64,000 bases of DNA from Halobacteriovoraceae bacterium (GTDB lineage Bacteria; Bdellovibrionota; Bacteriovoracia; Bacteriovoracales; Bacteriovoracaceae): NCBI GenBank assembly GCA_002711995.1, contig PASN01000007.1, positions 25,546 to 89,545 of the forward strand, given 5' to 3'. Each line of letters opens with the position of its first letter. Within the stretch, counting starts at the first letter, position 1. Positions 34,605 to 43,267 of the stretch are shown piece after piece. The translations under genes and the position numbers were made by a program. The notes beneath the pieces were generated by a model. That model had not been told where the DNA came from and searched no databases. It saw only the letters and a program-made list of their open reading frames with translations.

Positions 34605-35624
34605 TTATTGACTCCTAAGATAGGCCTCATAGATACATGCGTCTATCCGGGTTCTCCAATCTTTGATCTTTCTGCATTTGAATGGGCCGACCTTTGGTTT
34701 TTCTCTGTACTGCATGTTTACTTGAAACTGACCGTGCTCGTCGACGCCTGGGAATATATTTAAACCTTTTAAGTAGTCAGGCCTGTTGTGATAGTTTGCC
34801 GCAAGCTTGGTAATTAAATGCCCAGCGATTGCCCCGTAAAACACATCACTTCCCCAGTGCTTATTGTCATACATTCTTGCATAGGCCGCAAAGGCTGCCA
34901 TGCCGTAGGCTATATAGGGCACTGCCTTGTTCTTTTTGCCGTAAACCTCAGCAATAGCTGTGGCCAAAGAGAACGCTGAAGAAGTGTGTCCTGAGAAGAA
35001 TGAGTGTTCACCCTTGTGTCCAAATTCATAAGGGCCTTCACCTCTGTTGGGACGTTTTCTTCCTGTGGTGTACTTAACTAATTGGGTCACAGCTCCCGTT
35101 GCAAGACCACCTGTAATGGCTATCAGGCCGGCCCTTTTGAGCTTTCCATTCTCCAGAGTAGCTCCTAGGAAGTAGGTTCCTGCCGCCACAACAGGAATAG
35201 AGTTCTTAACAAACTCATTTATGAAATCGGCCGCCTCTTGAATGTTTTCATCTTTTGTCTCTTGAACCCAATCCAAGATCTCTTGGTCATTTTTAAAAAT
35301 TACCAACCCTAAGCTTGTCGTTGCCGCGAATACTGCAAGATTCTTTTTGTTTATATCCAAAGGGATAAATCTGGAATTGGAAGGTTTTACAGTTTTTCTG
35401 ATTTCTTCCACTGTGTAATAGTCTTCCGGATTAAGTGCCACTCGTAGATCCACACCTTCTAAATATTTGTCATAAGCAACTTGAGCTCGAGTTCTATAAT
35501 CATACTGAGAATCCTCATCCTTGACTCTGTAGTAGTCCATTGGATCAACATCATTAAAATTAAAGTCCTCCTGTCCAAAGGCGTTGCCGAGCACAGATGC
35601 AATAATAAGAATGAAAACAAACAT
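34605..35624 (-). CDS. PAP2-family membrane phosphatase
   Basis: A 339-residue protein with a Sec-type signal or first helix (about 1-17) and several membrane segments. The three phosphatase motifs are present: KYTTGRKRPNRGEG near 185-198, HSFFSGHTSSAF near 208-219, and RMYDNKHWGSDVFYG near 251-265. PAP2 enzymes remove phosphate from lipids such as undecaprenyl pyrophosphate or phosphatidate. An N-terminal soluble region of about 100 residues precedes the core and is not recognised. Ends 36 bases after the gluQ start, same strand, so co-transcription is possible. Confidence 0.9.
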   Translation of the reverse strand: MFVFILIIASVLGNAFGQEDFNFNDVDPMDYYRVKDEDSQYDYRTRAQVAYDKYLEGVDLRVALNPEDYYTVEEIRKTVKPSNSRFIPLDINKKNLAVFAATTSLGLVIFKNDQEILDWVQETKDENIQEAADFINEFVKNSIPVVAAGTYFLGATLENGKLKRAGLIAITGGLATGAVTQLVKYTTGRKRPNRGEGPYEFGHKGEHSFFSGHTSSAFSLATAIAEVYGKKNKAVPYIAYGMAAFAAYARMYDNKHWGSDVFYGAIAGHLITKLAANYHNRPDYLKGLNIFPGVDEHGQFQVNMQYREKPKVGPFKCRKIKDWRTRIDACIYEAYLRSQ

Positions 35625-35829
35625 AAGCTTTTCCTAATCTTTAATAATTCAAATAGGTATATTGAAGGTTATTTAGCGCTGAGCTGCGTCATCCTCCACT
35701 CATGTGAAATTTATTTAGAGTTGCCCGTGAAAAGTTTAGGTGGCTAAGTGTTCAAAAAATATAAAACCAGGTGTAATTCTTTGGTTCTCTTTGGTAAAAC
35801 TTTAGTTGGCCTAAGAGTGGGAGAGATAA

Positions 35830-37488
35830 ATGTGGAACATGATTACTTTGCAAACAATTGGCGTAATGATCGTTTGCGCGAGTGTCGGCATTCTACTAAC
35901 TCGTAAATTAAAACTGCCTCATATCGTTCTTTACATAATAACTGGGCTGGCCCTTGGGCAGGCCGAGGTGGCGCTTCTTGATAAAGAGTTTTTAAAAGAA
36001 AGTCTTGGGGCGGTGAGAGTGATTTCCGAGGCCGGAATCGCGCTTCTTCTCTTCCTAGTAGGAATGGAGCTTAGTCTTTCCAAGATTAAGGATATAGGCA
36101 ATGACGCTGTGGTGGCAGGTCTTTGGCAAGTTGGACTCAGTGTTATATTGGGGTTTGGCATTTCTTTTTTGGCCGGGTTTGAAGTTATACCTTCAATAAT
36201 ACTTTCTGTTGCTATGACATTTAGCTCCACCGTAATTGTGGTTAAGCTTTTGGGTGAGAAGAAACACTTGGACGCTCTCTATGGCAGAATCTCCATAGGG
36301 GTTTTATTGGTCCAAGACCTAGTGGTTATACTGTTCCTGACGGAGTTGTCAGCACTCGGAACGGGAGCTGATCACGATTGGCGCACAGTTCTTGCTCAAC
36401 TTGCAAAAGCAATGGCCGGGGTTGCTGGACTGGCGGCCATCGCCTGGCTTGTTGCAAAAAAATTCCTACAAAGACTGATGGAGTGGGCATCATCCTCTAC
36501 TGAACTGCTATTGATATGGAGTCTTACTTGGTGCTTTGTGGTGGTGGCAGGGGCCCATGCATTTCATCTATCCCACGAAATTGGCGCTTTCCTGGCCGGA
36601 ATAAGCCTTGCGCAATTGCCTCTGTCGAACAGTCTTAAACAAAGAGTTCATCCGCTAATGAATTTTTTTGTGGGGATATTCTTCATTGCTTTGGGAATGG
36701 AGATTGACTTGGGAACGGCCTTGGCCTCTTGGAAAATGGCACTGGTTTTTACGGTCTTTGTCATTCTTGGCAAGATTTTGATCTTCTTCACTGTATTTAG
36801 CAGACAAGGCTTTAACGAAAGAACTTCTTTTGTAGCGGCGTTAACTCTTTCTCAAATAAGTGAATTTTCTTTTCTTTTTGCAGCTTTGGCCTTGAAGAAC
36901 GAGTTGATTGACGAGACCATCGTGGCGGTGGTCGCCTTTACTGGTGTGGCCACATTCATCTCAAGTTCGTTTTTAATATCCTATAATGAGAGGATTTATT
37001 TTTGGTTTAAAAATAAAGGTCTTTTAAAGTTTATGAACGCTTCTCAAACCAAATCAAAAGATGAATATCCTTCAACAAAGAGAAGCGGGCATATTTTAGT
37101 GATTGGAATGAATTCTCTGGGGCGGGAAATTTGTAGAAGACTATGCGCCCTTGGCCATAATGTTCTTGCATTGGATAGCGATCCCAAAAAACTTAGAGGG
37201 CTGCCTTGTGACACCTTGATTGGGAGCGCTGATTACACCTCCATCTTGGAAGAGGCAAGCTTTGAACACGCACGCCTAGTTGTAACCACTTTGAGAATCG
37301 AGGATGTAAACAATTCTTTGGTTTATCAATGTAAAAAAATGGGCGTTCCAGTTGCGGCACACGGTTTTGACAGCACGGTCATTCCTGATCTGAAGGAACT
37401 GGAGACGGACTATATCATAGATAGTAAGTCATCCTGGCTTAATAAGCTTTTTATTAAGTTAGAAGAGCACGGGGTGAAGCTGACATGA
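35830..37488 (+). CDS. Kef-type monovalent cation/proton antiporter with TrkA-N
   Basis: A 552-residue inner-membrane transporter of the CPA2 family. About twelve membrane helices occupy residues 1-385 (LLLFLVGMELSLSKIK near 72, LSVAMTFSSTVIVVKLLGEK near 120, EIGAFLAGISLAQLP near 250). A Rossmann TrkA-N domain follows, with GHILVIGMNSLGREICRRL near 420 as nucleotide loop and VLALDSDPKKL after it. Such proteins export K+ against H+ and are gated by nucleotide or thiol adducts. It overlaps the next gene, a paralogue, by 4 bases, so the two are made together and might form a heteromer. GGGAGAGATAA precedes the start. Confidence 0.92.
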   Translation: MWNMITLQTIGVMIVCASVGILLTRKLKLPHIVLYIITGLALGQAEVALLDKEFLKESLGAVRVISEAGIALLLFLVGMELSLSKIKDIGNDAVVAGLWQVGLSVILGFGISFLAGFEVIPSIILSVAMTFSSTVIVVKLLGEKKHLDALYGRISIGVLLVQDLVVILFLTELSALGTGADHDWRTVLAQLAKAMAGVAGLAAIAWLVAKKFLQRLMEWASSSTELLLIWSLTWCFVVVAGAHAFHLSHEIGAFLAGISLAQLPLSNSLKQRVHPLMNFFVGIFFIALGMEIDLGTALASWKMALVFTVFVILGKILIFFTVFSRQGFNERTSFVAALTLSQISEFSFLFAALALKNELIDETIVAVVAFTGVATFISSSFLISYNERIYFWFKNKGLLKFMNASQTKSKDEYPSTKRSGHILVIGMNSLGREICRRLCALGHNVLALDSDPKKLRGLPCDTLIGSADYTSILEEASFEHARLVVTTLRIEDVNNSLVYQCKKMGVPVAAHGFDSTVIPDLKELETDYIIDSKSSWLNKLFIKLEEHGVKLT

Positions 37489-39059
37489 TGGAGATTTTAT
37501 ACATTCTTTTGGCCGCTTCAATTGGACTTGGGATTTCTAAACTTTTAAAGATCCCAAGTGTCCCTATGCTCATTCTTGCTGGCGGGGGACTTGATTACCT
37601 CAATGCTCCCATCGATGGAGACCTGGCCAGAGACGCTCTTCTGCTAGGGCTCATATTTTTAGTTTTTCTTTCAGGTACCTCCCTAAACCCATGGAGGATT
37701 GGAGAGCGCACTAAGCTTGCGTTCTTTATTGGCGCCGCGCAGTTTATGCTCATAGGACTCATTTCTTTTTTTGTTTGCGCCTATATGGGCTTTACTTTAA
37801 TGGAGAGTTTTTATTTATCCCTAGCTTTGTCTTCCAGTTCAACATTGGTGGTAATAAAACTTCTTCAATCTAGAGGTGAGATGTTCGAGCCCTTTGGGCG
37901 GATGATGGTTGGGGCCCTTCTTGTTCAAGACCTTCTCATGATGATTGTAATTTCTGTCCTTGAACGCTTTGATTTTGGCGCCATGGATATGGTGATCGCA
38001 GGAGTTTTGGTTTGCGTCTTATCCTTGCTTGCTTTAATTTTTAAAAAATGGATCATACCTTGGCTTCTAGTCAGGGATGATGTTGATGAAGAGCAGCAAC
38101 TTCTCATCGCGGTCGGAATCCTGTTTTTCTTTATGGGAGTTTCACACTTGTTTAACCTTCCATTTGTCGCCGGCGCCTTTGTGGCAGGCATCTCTTTATC
38201 ATCGTTCCCTGTGAATGGGGCCCTCAAAGGACAGTTTGCATCGCTGAATAACTTCTTTAATGCCGTCTTCTTTGTGACTCTTGGTTTCTTTGTGGAGTTG
38301 CCGCCTGCTGAAATGTTTAACTCCGTTTTTGTTTTTTGCGCATTGATCATAGTCCTAACTCCCGCTCTCACATTAAGTGTCGCTGCATTTGCAGATATGC
38401 CATTTAGAACAGGCATAGAGAGCGGATTGCTGCTTGCTCAAACGAGCGAGTTCTCTATTGTGCTGGCGCTTATTGGCATGAGCAATGGACACCTAAGCTC
38501 TGACCACTTGGGGATGATTACCTTTATGACCGTCGTTACAATGACGTTGACTCCATTTTTAGCAAACGAAAAGGTGGCCTCTTGGTCAATGCTTGCACTT
38601 GCAGCGCTTAGCAGAAAGAAAGACGGGCCTTTAGTTTACAGTGGGCATTTTATATTTTTTGGTTGCGGAGAGAGCGCCATGGTGGCTGTTGAAAAACTTC
38701 TTGAAAAGGGCGAACAGGTCGTTGTCATTGACGATGATATAGGCGTTGTCCGCGGGTTAAAAGAGAGGGGAGTCGAAGCAATTCTAGGCAACGGAAGAGA
38801 CACTACTGTAATGAGCCGGGCAAACCTCTCTGGAGCTAGAATGGCCATTTCGTCCATGCGAAAATTTAGCGATAACCTTGCTGTTGTGCAATTTGCCAAA
38901 GATACGCCTTTTGTAGTGAGAGTTTTTGACCAGGAAGAGGCCGACATTTTTAAAAGGCTTGGGGCTCAACCCATACCAGCAACCGACGCAGCGAGCTCTG
39001 ACTTTCTAGAGTGGGTTCAGTCAAATATGAAAGTTCCAACTAATCAACTGGATAGTTAA
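37485..39059 (+). CDS. Kef-type antiporter paralogue with TrkA-N
   Basis: A 524-residue CPA2-family membrane protein with the same architecture as its upstream neighbour: about twelve helices (LIFLVFLSGTSLNPWRIG near 60, ALSSSSTLVVIKLLQSRGEM near 112, PFVAGAFVAGISLSSFP near 225), then a TrkA-N domain with GHFIFFGCGESAMVAVEKLLEKG near 387 and QVVVIDDD. Identity to the first gene is modest by eye, so the duplication is old. The overlap of 4 bases with the first antiporter implies coupling. The 3' end overlaps the convergent dipeptidase gene by 20 bases. Confidence 0.9.
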   Translation: MMEILYILLAASIGLGISKLLKIPSVPMLILAGGGLDYLNAPIDGDLARDALLLGLIFLVFLSGTSLNPWRIGERTKLAFFIGAAQFMLIGLISFFVCAYMGFTLMESFYLSLALSSSSTLVVIKLLQSRGEMFEPFGRMMVGALLVQDLLMMIVISVLERFDFGAMDMVIAGVLVCVLSLLALIFKKWIIPWLLVRDDVDEEQQLLIAVGILFFFMGVSHLFNLPFVAGAFVAGISLSSFPVNGALKGQFASLNNFFNAVFFVTLGFFVELPPAEMFNSVFVFCALIIVLTPALTLSVAAFADMPFRTGIESGLLLAQTSEFSIVLALIGMSNGHLSSDHLGMITFMTVVTMTLTPFLANEKVASWSMLALAALSRKKDGPLVYSGHFIFFGCGESAMVAVEKLLEKGEQVVVIDDDIGVVRGLKERGVEAILGNGRDTTVMSRANLSGARMAISSMRKFSDNLAVVQFAKDTPFVVRVFDQEEADIFKRLGAQPIPATDAASSDFLEWVQSNMKVPTNQLDS

Positions 39060-39678
39060 AGTAGCGATCAGGGAAAGGCTCATTTCTGAGTGTGTAGTGC
39101 CACCACTCTTTGGAATAGTTTTTGAAACCAGAGCTTTCCATAATAGATTTTAATTTTAAGCGATTTTTATGGGCCTTGGTTCCCTTTAATGCCATGGTTG
39201 CACTTTTTGGATCAAAGAAGTCAAATGGTGTTCCCATATCCAGCTCCACCCAATCTCCGCTCACTTTTCTAACAAGTGTAAGATCAACTGTAGAGCCGCG
39301 ACTATGGCCAGACTTACTTGCAATATAACCTCTTTTAAAAAGAGTATCTTTTGACTCTCTTGGATAATAGTCCTTTTTAGTTTTAAGATCATTTAAATCA
39401 CGGGCCCACCTTACAAAGTGGTTAACGGCCTTCTGCGGCCTATAGCAATCAAAGACTTTGAGGGATAGCTCTTGCTTCTTTGCTAGCTTCTGCGCTGCTT
39501 TTAGGGCGTTGTGGGCTTTTTTGGAAAGCAGACATCTATTTGCATGATAGCCATCTATTTTTTCACCCACAAAGTTATTGTCGCTAAAGTACCTGGCCTC
39601 GACCACAATATCGGTTTCCAGAGGAATCAGCTCTTCAGAGAAGGCCGATAAACAAAATAAAGCTAATAGTATCCACAT
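39040..39678 (-). CDS. VanX/DdpX-like D-Ala-D-Ala dipeptidase
   Basis: An exported zinc dipeptidase of about 212 residues. I place the start at 39678 so that a signal peptide (MWILLALFCLSAFS) begins the protein; a longer form from 39732 would put charged residues before it. Key parts: LKVFDCYRPQKAVNHFVRWA near 82, GHSRGSTVDLTLV near 121 with the metal His and Asp, FDFFDPKS near 150 and the EWWHY metal/catalytic motif near 196. VanX-type enzymes cut D-Ala-D-Ala; exported ones salvage peptidoglycan peptides. Fits a species that digests murein. The 3' end overlaps the antiporter gene by 20 bases. Confidence 0.9.
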   Translation of the reverse strand: MWILLALFCLSAFSEELIPLETDIVVEARYFSDNNFVGEKIDGYHANRCLLSKKAHNALKAAQKLAKKQELSLKVFDCYRPQKAVNHFVRWARDLNDLKTKKDYYPRESKDTLFKRGYIASKSGHSRGSTVDLTLVRKVSGDWVELDMGTPFDFFDPKSATMALKGTKAHKNRLKLKSIMESSGFKNYSKEWWHYTLRNEPFPDRYFNYPVD

Positions 39679-39750
39679 GGCATTAGTATAGAAGCGCTTT
39701 TCTTTGTTTTCAATATTGATACCTCGGGTCATAGATGCTATTTTACGCTC

Positions 39751-41337
39751 ATGATTAGCGCAAATGATGTAGCCTTAAGCTTTGGTGGAAAAAAGCTATT
39801 TGAAGACGTAAACATTAAATTTACTCCTGGTAACTGCTATGGCCTGATTGGGGCCAATGGAGCGGGAAAGTCGACTTTTATAAAGTTGCTTTCAGGAGAT
39901 CTTGAACCTCAAAATGGCAAGATAAACATAAATGAAGGGGCCAGGCTTTCAGTATTGAAGCAGGATCACTTTGCTTATGACGACTGTGAAGTTTTGCAGA
40001 CCGTTTTGATGGGCAACGAGAGACTTTTTCATATCATGAAAGAAAAAGACGCTCTTTACGCCAAAGAAGACTTTTCTGATGAAGACGGGGTAAAGGCCTC
40101 TGAGCTTGAAGCCGAATTTGCTGAAATGAACGGCTGGGAAGCTGAGAGTGAGGCGGCCGTTTTACTTTCAGGTTTAGGTCTTGGTGAAGAGTACCTTAAT
40201 AGAATAATGAAGGACCTTACTGGTTCTGAAAAGGTTAAGGTTTTACTAGCTCAAGCTCTTTTTGGTTCACCTGATGTTCTTTTACTGGATGAGCCTACCA
40301 ACCACCTTGATATTAAAGCTATTCAGTGGCTTGAAAAATTTTTAATGAATTTTGAGAACACTGTAATTGTGGTTTCTCACGATAGACACTTTCTTAATAA
40401 AGTATGCACACACATTGCTGACATCGACTTTGGAAAAATCACTAGCTACGCTGGCAACTACGACTTTTGGAGAAAATCCAGCGAGCTAGCAATGAAGCTG
40501 AGAAGTAATGAAAGAAAGAAGGCCGAGGACAAGGCGCAGGAGCTTAAAAACTTTATTCAAAGGTTTAGCGCCAATGCTTCAAAGTCCAAGCAGGCCACTT
40601 CCAGACAAAAGCAATTGGAAAAACTTCAAATTGATGACCTTCCCGTGTCCAATAGAAAGTATCCATTTGTGCACTTTGAGCCAAAGCGTGAAGTGGGTAA
40701 AGAAGTTCTTTCTGTAAACGGCATCTCTAAAACCATTGATGGAGAAAAGATTTTGGACAATGTTAGCTTCACAGTTAACAAAGGAGACAAAATCGTCTTT
40801 TTAGGACCTAACGACACTGCTAAAACTGTGTTGTTCGAAATTTTAATGGGTGAGATGGAGCCAGACTCTGGGACTTTCACTTGGGGTGTGACCACTAGCC
40901 AATCATATTTTCCAACTGACAACTCCAAATATTTTGAATCTGGAGAGCACGATCTTGTTAACTGGCTAAGACAGTATTCAGAAGATCAACATGAAACATT
41001 CCTTAGAGGTTTTCTTGGAAAGATGCTTTTCTCAGGTGAAGAGGCATTGAAAAAAACCAATGTCCTTTCTGGTGGAGAGAAAGTGCGTTGCATGCTTTCT
41101 AAGATGATGCTTTCCGGAGCAAATGTTCTTGTTATGGATGGCCCGACCAACAACTTGGATTTGGAGAGTATTACAGCTGTGAACGAAGGACTTATTAGAT
41201 ACAGTGGGACGTTGCTGTTCACATCCCACGATCACGAGTTTATTCAAACGGTTGCTAATAGAATTATCGACCTAGATAAGAAGGTAGTGGAGGATAAGTA
41301 CTCCACTTACGATGAATACTTAGGTCTTGAGGCCTAG
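39751..41337 (+). CDS. ABC-F family ATPase, YbiT/YkpA-like
   Basis: A 528-residue soluble tandem ABC protein acting on the ribosome. First cassette: GANGAGKS near 35, signature LTGSEKVKV near 163, LLLDEPTNHLD near 182. A linker of about 80 residues with a basic coiled stretch follows. Second cassette: GPNDTAKT near 350 where the usual Gly before Lys is Ala, LSGGEKVRC near 440 and VMDGPTNNLD near 462, in which Gly replaces the catalytic Glu of Walker B. The degenerate second P-loop is common in this subfamily as I recall it; the loss of the Glu is less so. Overlaps the RRM gene by 4 bases, convergent. Confidence 0.93.
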   Translation: MISANDVALSFGGKKLFEDVNIKFTPGNCYGLIGANGAGKSTFIKLLSGDLEPQNGKININEGARLSVLKQDHFAYDDCEVLQTVLMGNERLFHIMKEKDALYAKEDFSDEDGVKASELEAEFAEMNGWEAESEAAVLLSGLGLGEEYLNRIMKDLTGSEKVKVLLAQALFGSPDVLLLDEPTNHLDIKAIQWLEKFLMNFENTVIVVSHDRHFLNKVCTHIADIDFGKITSYAGNYDFWRKSSELAMKLRSNERKKAEDKAQELKNFIQRFSANASKSKQATSRQKQLEKLQIDDLPVSNRKYPFVHFEPKREVGKEVLSVNGISKTIDGEKILDNVSFTVNKGDKIVFLGPNDTAKTVLFEILMGEMEPDSGTFTWGVTTSQSYFPTDNSKYFESGEHDLVNWLRQYSEDQHETFLRGFLGKMLFSGEEALKKTNVLSGGEKVRCMLSKMMLSGANVLVMDGPTNNLDLESITAVNEGLIRYSGTLLFTSHDHEFIQTVANRIIDLDKKVVEDKYSTYDEYLGLEA

Positions 41338-41654
41338 CGAGCTCTTTTTGAAGTGTTGTTATTGGCAACACTTACTTTAAGAGTTCTACCATCAAGTTGT
41401 TTGCCGTTGAGTGACTTTATTGCCTTGGCGGCGTCTTCCTTGTTTGGCATTTGAACAAAACCAAAGCCTTTCTTAAGCTGGGTTTTTTCATCTCTCATAA
41501 GTTTTACTCTTCTTACTTTGCCAAACTTTCTAAATAGATCTCTTACGCCAATTTCATCTTTTTTATAGTTCAGGTTGCCAATATAGACTGTGGCGCCCTC
41601 ATAGTCTTTTTCAAGGAATGTAAATTTGGTGTCTGCTAGTGTTTTCTTTTTCAT
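41334..41654 (-). CDS. RRM RNA-binding protein
   Basis: A 106-residue protein that consists of one RNA recognition motif. RNP2 is VYIGNL near 25, RNP1 is KGFGFVQM near 62, followed by AIKSLNGKQLDGRTLKVSVA near 81. A basic tail ends SKRAR. Bacterial RRM proteins of this size occur in cyanobacteria and a number of proteobacterial groups as putative RNA chaperones. Single gene; overlaps the convergent ABC-F gene by 4 bases. Confidence 0.93.
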   Translation of the reverse strand: MKKKTLADTKFTFLEKDYEGATVYIGNLNYKKDEIGVRDLFRKFGKVRRVKLMRDEKTQLKKGFGFVQMPNKEDAAKAIKSLNGKQLDGRTLKVSVANNNTSKRAR

Positions 41655-41744
41655 AATGCCCTTCAGGTATGTGCTTAATTGCGAGGCGTCAATGTAGCGC
41701 CAAAGCTAGCGGAAGGCCATTATATACTTAAACTTATGCCAAAA

Positions 41745-42833
41745 TTACGCGATATTTTGCGATTTTTGGTACGCCATCGGCATCTCGATGCAAAAAGTGG
41801 TGTTGTTAAGTGGTTTAATAAGCTTAACTTCTCCGTCCATCCTGTTGATGAGTTTTTTTGTAATACTTAGACCAATGCCAGTGCCTTCAGACCTTTGTTT
41901 GGTAGTAAAGAAAGGATCCATTACTTTAGAGGCTATTTGAGGCCTAATACCATGTCCTGTGTCCACAATGTGAATCATGGCACGGCCTTGCTCTTCTTTG
42001 GCCGTGATTTTAAGCTGCTTTAGAGGCATCTCCTTCATGGCATGTCTTGAGTTGTTAATGAGGTTTAGCAATGACTGTCCAAAGTCTGTAGGACGCGCGT
42101 TAATGCAAAGTGATTTATCAACATCAACGAAAACATCAATTTGGTCTTTTTTAAGTTGGTGACGACAAAGAGCCAGGCTTTCCTCCACCAACTCAGACAC
42201 ACTACAGGTTCTGGCCTTTTCACTAGAGCTTTCTCTTGAGAGATTTTTCATACTCTGAATAATTGAAGTGATCCTGCCGATAGTATTATTAATTTTGGAT
42301 AGTTGGGCGAATGCCTTAGGGTCGTCATACCCTTTTTTTACAAGTGATCTCCTCAATAGGCTAGTTTGCCCTTCAATTATGGTGAGAGGATTGTTCACCT
42401 CGTGAGCAATTGTGCCGGCCACTTCACCTATTGTGGCGAGTTTTGCAGCTTGAACCAATGCTTGCTGCGCCTTTTTATTTTCGGTGATGTCTTGAATTTG
42501 TGAGATAAAAAAGCTGGGAGTGTTATCTTCTCTTATTAGAGAAACTGTTAGTAGGGCATAAATTGTAGACCCGTTTTTATGATAATATCTTTTTTCTATT
42601 TGATATGAATCTCTTTTTCCAGACAGGCATTCTTTGAGCAGATCAAGGTCAGCATTAAGGTCATCAGGGTGGGTTAGCTTTTGAAAATCAATTGAAAGGA
42701 GTTCTTCCTTAGTGTAACCCAAAATCTTGCTAAGGGACGCATTTGAATCCAGCCATTTTCCATCAGGGGCAACTAGGGCCATACCTATTGAGGAATGAGT
42801 GAAAGCTGATTTAAAGAGTGAATCCTGTCCCAT
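41745..42833 (-). CDS. PAS-domain histidine kinase
   Basis: A 362-residue cytosolic kinase with no membrane segment. A PAS domain lies at about 8-125 (FTHSSIGMALVAPDGKWLDSNASLSKILGYTKEELL, then FFISQIQDITE), then HisKA with phosphoacceptor His near 148 in GEVAGTIAHEVNNPLTII, and HATPase with N box LLNLINNSRHAM, DTGHGI and GTGIGLSI. It resembles the NtrB/HydH type of kinase in its HEVNNP motif. No response regulator is adjacent. The stop lies within an AT-rich inverted-repeat area (CGCGATATTTTGCG) that could be a weak terminator. Confidence 0.93.
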   Translation of the reverse strand: MGQDSLFKSAFTHSSIGMALVAPDGKWLDSNASLSKILGYTKEELLSIDFQKLTHPDDLNADLDLLKECLSGKRDSYQIEKRYYHKNGSTIYALLTVSLIREDNTPSFFISQIQDITENKKAQQALVQAAKLATIGEVAGTIAHEVNNPLTIIEGQTSLLRRSLVKKGYDDPKAFAQLSKINNTIGRITSIIQSMKNLSRESSSEKARTCSVSELVEESLALCRHQLKKDQIDVFVDVDKSLCINARPTDFGQSLLNLINNSRHAMKEMPLKQLKITAKEEQGRAMIHIVDTGHGIRPQIASKVMDPFFTTKQRSEGTGIGLSITKKLINRMDGEVKLIKPLNNTTFCIEMPMAYQKSQNIA

Positions 42834-42950
42834 TTTTTTTTCTCCGTATCAACATATTTTGTTGTGTCCTCTTAAGAATTTCTTAAGAATCATTGTATAC
42901 CAATATGAATCAAAGTTGTTTGAGGAAATTTATTCCGTAAAGGGGACGGC

Positions 42951-42980
42951 ATGGGATATGCAGTACTTATCTGTGCTTAA
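42951..42980 (+). other. Candidate 9-codon leader reading frame
   Basis: ATG at 42951 is preceded by AAAGGGG at five bases and opens a frame that codes for MGYAVLICA and stops at 42978-42980, directly upstream of the ribosome site (AAAAGGAG) of the small basic protein at 42995. The very good ribosome site makes translation plausible. A regulatory leader role is speculative. Confidence 0.3.
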
Positions 42981-42994
42981 AAAAGGAGTAACAT

Positions 42995-43132
42995 ATGGAA
43001 AATGTTAAAAAGCCAGTGCGAAAGACTGAGAAAGATAGAAAAAGAGAGCACAGAAACATCAAAGACGAAGATATCAAAAGACCTAAAAAAGGTAGAGGAA
43101 ACACTGATTACAGAGGCTCTGACGAGATTTAG
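42995..43132 (+). CDS. 45-residue highly basic small protein
   Basis: An open frame of 45 codons with a strong AAAAGGAG site six bases before the ATG. The product is rich in Lys, Arg and Glu (MENVKKPVRKTEKDRKREHR at the start) and ends NTDYRGSDEI, with no hydrophobic segment, so it is a soluble charged peptide that may bind nucleic acid or be intrinsically disordered. Not recognised. It lies between a PAS kinase (divergent) and a secreted protein and probably has its own promoter. Confidence 0.65.
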   Translation: MENVKKPVRKTEKDRKREHRNIKDEDIKRPKKGRGNTDYRGSDEI

Positions 43133-43162
43133 AAAAGAATAAATTGCGCAAAAACTTTTGAC

Positions 43163-43188
43163 AGTGGGGACTGTAAAGTCTTCACTGC
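43163..43188 (+). terminator. Hairpin after the small basic gene
   Basis: CAGTGGGGACT and AGTCTTCACTG can form an 11-bp stem (two G-T pairs) with a GTAA tetraloop, 30 bases past the 45-codon gene. No T run follows, so it is a stable RNA structure of uncertain terminator activity. Confidence 0.45.
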
Positions 43189-43267
43189 TCATACCTCAGA
43201 CTTAAGATTCCCTTTAAAGTTTAAGTATTAATAAATAAAAAACAGCTTTTTATTCTAAGGGATCTTT

